NCBI RefSeq assembly: GCF_964199755.1 | Contig: NC_133901.1 | Span: 27,926,397 to 27,990,396 of the forward strand | DNA: 64,000 nucleotides | Origin: Larus michahellis | Lineage: Eukaryota > Chordata > Aves > Charadriiformes > Laridae | Reading direction: 5' to 3' | Shown here: positions 62,601 through 64,000 of the stretch, piece by piece | Position numbering within the stretch: position 1 is the first letter of the stretch | Layout: every line of letters begins with the position of its first letter | Translations under genes and position numbers: made by a program | Notes under the pieces: model-generated | The model's input: the letters and a program-made list of their open reading frames with translations, nothing else | Told to the model about the DNA's origin: nothing | Database searches by the model: none

Positions 62601-64000
62601 GCAGTGAGCTGGTTTGCTAAAACTGAGGCACTCAGAAGCTATGAGTTGGACTCTAAAAATAAAAACTCTTGGTATATTTTTACATCTGTTTTCTTCAGCT
62701 TTTTAAGTCTTTCTCAGCCTCATCTCCTTCAGGGTATTTTCAGTTATTTGCAGCTGTGATGGACAGGAATTGCTCATTTTTTTTCATAAATTTAAGCTGA
62801 TATTTTTGCACAGTGTTTGGACTCCAGAAACTGGGGTCTTCAGCAGAAAGGCAGATGCAGAAGACAAGTAAGAATTGGCAGTGTGGCCAAATGCTGAGTA
62901 TCAAAAACTTATCAAGCACCTCCAGCGCATCTTTGCTCGGTTCCAGGACCTGAACACAGTACAAACACTTGTCTGTGGCTCAGGATTTAAAGGCTTGGAA
63001 GGCACGGATCTGTCTATTAGGTAGGTACATGGAGGTGATGAATGAGAATGGATCTTTCTCTGTGTTATAGCCAAAAATGGTTTGTAACAAAACGTAACAG
63101 TCATTACTGTCCAGCTGGTGGGGGCTGTTGATGGCTACTGTCTCAGAAGTGCAGACAGGTCTCTGTTTTCCTGTCCCTATTCACTGTGAAGTTTGAGATC
63201 TGGCTCAAACTCTGCAAGCACGAGCTGTCTAAGACTAGCCCCAGCCCTGCTTGTTCTCATTCCACAACTTGGGATGCGCTGGAGCAGGCAGATCAAATAG
63301 TTACGAAGGGTGTGAATAAGCCCTGGGAAAGAGCAAGCAGGCGGCTTCTTTTATGTTTGCTTCCCTGTGTTTGTGTGAGTCACGGAGCTGGCGGTGGTCC
63401 TGCTTTCACCTCGCAGAGAGCAGAAGTAAGTGTGTAAGAGCCCCACGCTAATTTGCTGAAAATAGCTGAAAGCCAGGCTCTTAAGATACTTGCAAGGGAT
63501 TGCAACTCCTCTTTCTATTGATTCTTTTTCTTCAACTCCCTTCAACTCCCCCCTTCAACTTAACAGCTTTTAAAAGACAGTAAAACAGGGGAAGAGCATG
63601 CATGCAGCCCGCAGTGTGTGGTGGGCTGTCCCAGCCCTCGCCTGGGTGGCGCATGTGTGTGATCTTGCAGGGTGTGCAGAAGCGACTACCGGGCCGTCAG
63701 TGGGATGGTATGTGAAGACAGACATTTGCAGCAACAGAGAAGAGGTAAAAATGTACTTCCCTTGTTACCCTGGAGGCTGCTGGCATGCCATGCCACTGTC
63801 ACGGCAGGAGAGGGGCTGGCTCTCCACCATCACACACCAGCTCTGCCCTGAGCCAAGGTGGTTTACACCTGAGCTGGTGCAAGTCTCTAGCGGTTGTGGC
63901 ATGCCCATGCCATTCTCCAGTGCAGGGGGCAATATACCAGTTGAGTGCCTTGCAGTGGTGCCAGGTCATAATTGCATTTTTTGTTTCTGTTTTTAGTCAA
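59668..64000. other. Intron 1 unique sequence to window end
   Basis: No second MB21D2 exon appears. TTCAACTCCC is repeated twice with a partial third copy at 63531-63560, giving a pyrimidine tract before TTAACAG that imitates an acceptor, but no plausible exon follows. A weak CR1-tail-like phrase (CTCAAAGATCATTGTGTTC, near 61250) is too short to call. Confidence 0.5.

Larger units (their letters stand above)
23866..64000 (+). other. MB21D2: MB21D2 intron 1 (partial, at least 40 kb)
   Basis: From the donor to the window end no reading frame resembles the Mab-21 domain that should follow MLG. In particular none contains the expected VQKLDQ-type continuation. Codon-like signal is absent: open frames are short, overlap in all frames and match nothing I recognise. 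This agrees with the vertebrate gene structure as I recall it, two coding exons separated by a very long intron. Embedded repeats and candidate regulatory blocks are listed separately. Confidence 0.8.

Noticed and set aside
63598..63996. 132-codon frame near the window end, considered as a possible next exon
   Set aside because: Does not resemble the expected Mab-21 domain continuation and shows no conserved-looking segment.
1..64000. Prokaryotic-type systems (operons, CRISPR, defence islands, prophage)
   Set aside because: Gene density, composition, the phase-1 spliced exon, the CpG island and the CR1 LINE all show a vertebrate genome.

Overview
This is a vertebrate, almost certainly avian, genomic window with one recognisable protein-coding exon. 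Three things point to a bird. The exon translates to the N-terminus of MB21D2 (Mab-21 domain containing 2). There is a 5'-truncated CR1 LINE with its diagnostic ATTCTATG octamer tail. The rest is single-copy sequence with few young repeats, very old MIR/L2-like relics and no Alu/L1-type elements. No bacterial operon, CRISPR array, rRNA, tRNA or viral gene was seen.

Layout. Positions 1 to about 23,200 are non-coding sequence upstream of the gene. They hold short simple repeats, a few small inverted repeats and possible ancient SINE relics. Positions about 23,245 to 24,160 are a CpG island: a TATA-less promoter and leader with no ATG, then exon 1 of MB21D2 (coding 23,655 to 23,865, plus strand, 70 codons plus one base), then the start of intron 1. 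Positions 23,866 to 64,000 are intron 1, which continues past the window. The exon that should carry the Mab-21/nucleotidyltransferase domain is not here. The intron contains one CR1 copy (55,687 to 56,003, minus strand), L2/MIR-like relics, small tandem duplications, a C-tract that forms a G-quadruplex motif on the minus strand, an AT palindrome, and AT-rich blocks with dense homeodomain/POU/bZIP-like motifs that look like candidate conserved enhancers.

The most interesting part is the start of MB21D2. Its third codon lies in a perfect match to the TISU element (SAASATGGCGGC), which is also a YY1 site, while the first ATG is in poor context. A 27-T run ends two bases before that first ATG. 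A G-quadruplex motif on the coding strand spans the exon 1 splice donor. Together these suggest unusual control of start-codon choice and first-intron splicing. I found no new multi-gene system; most open frames in the window are chance ORFs in non-coding DNA.
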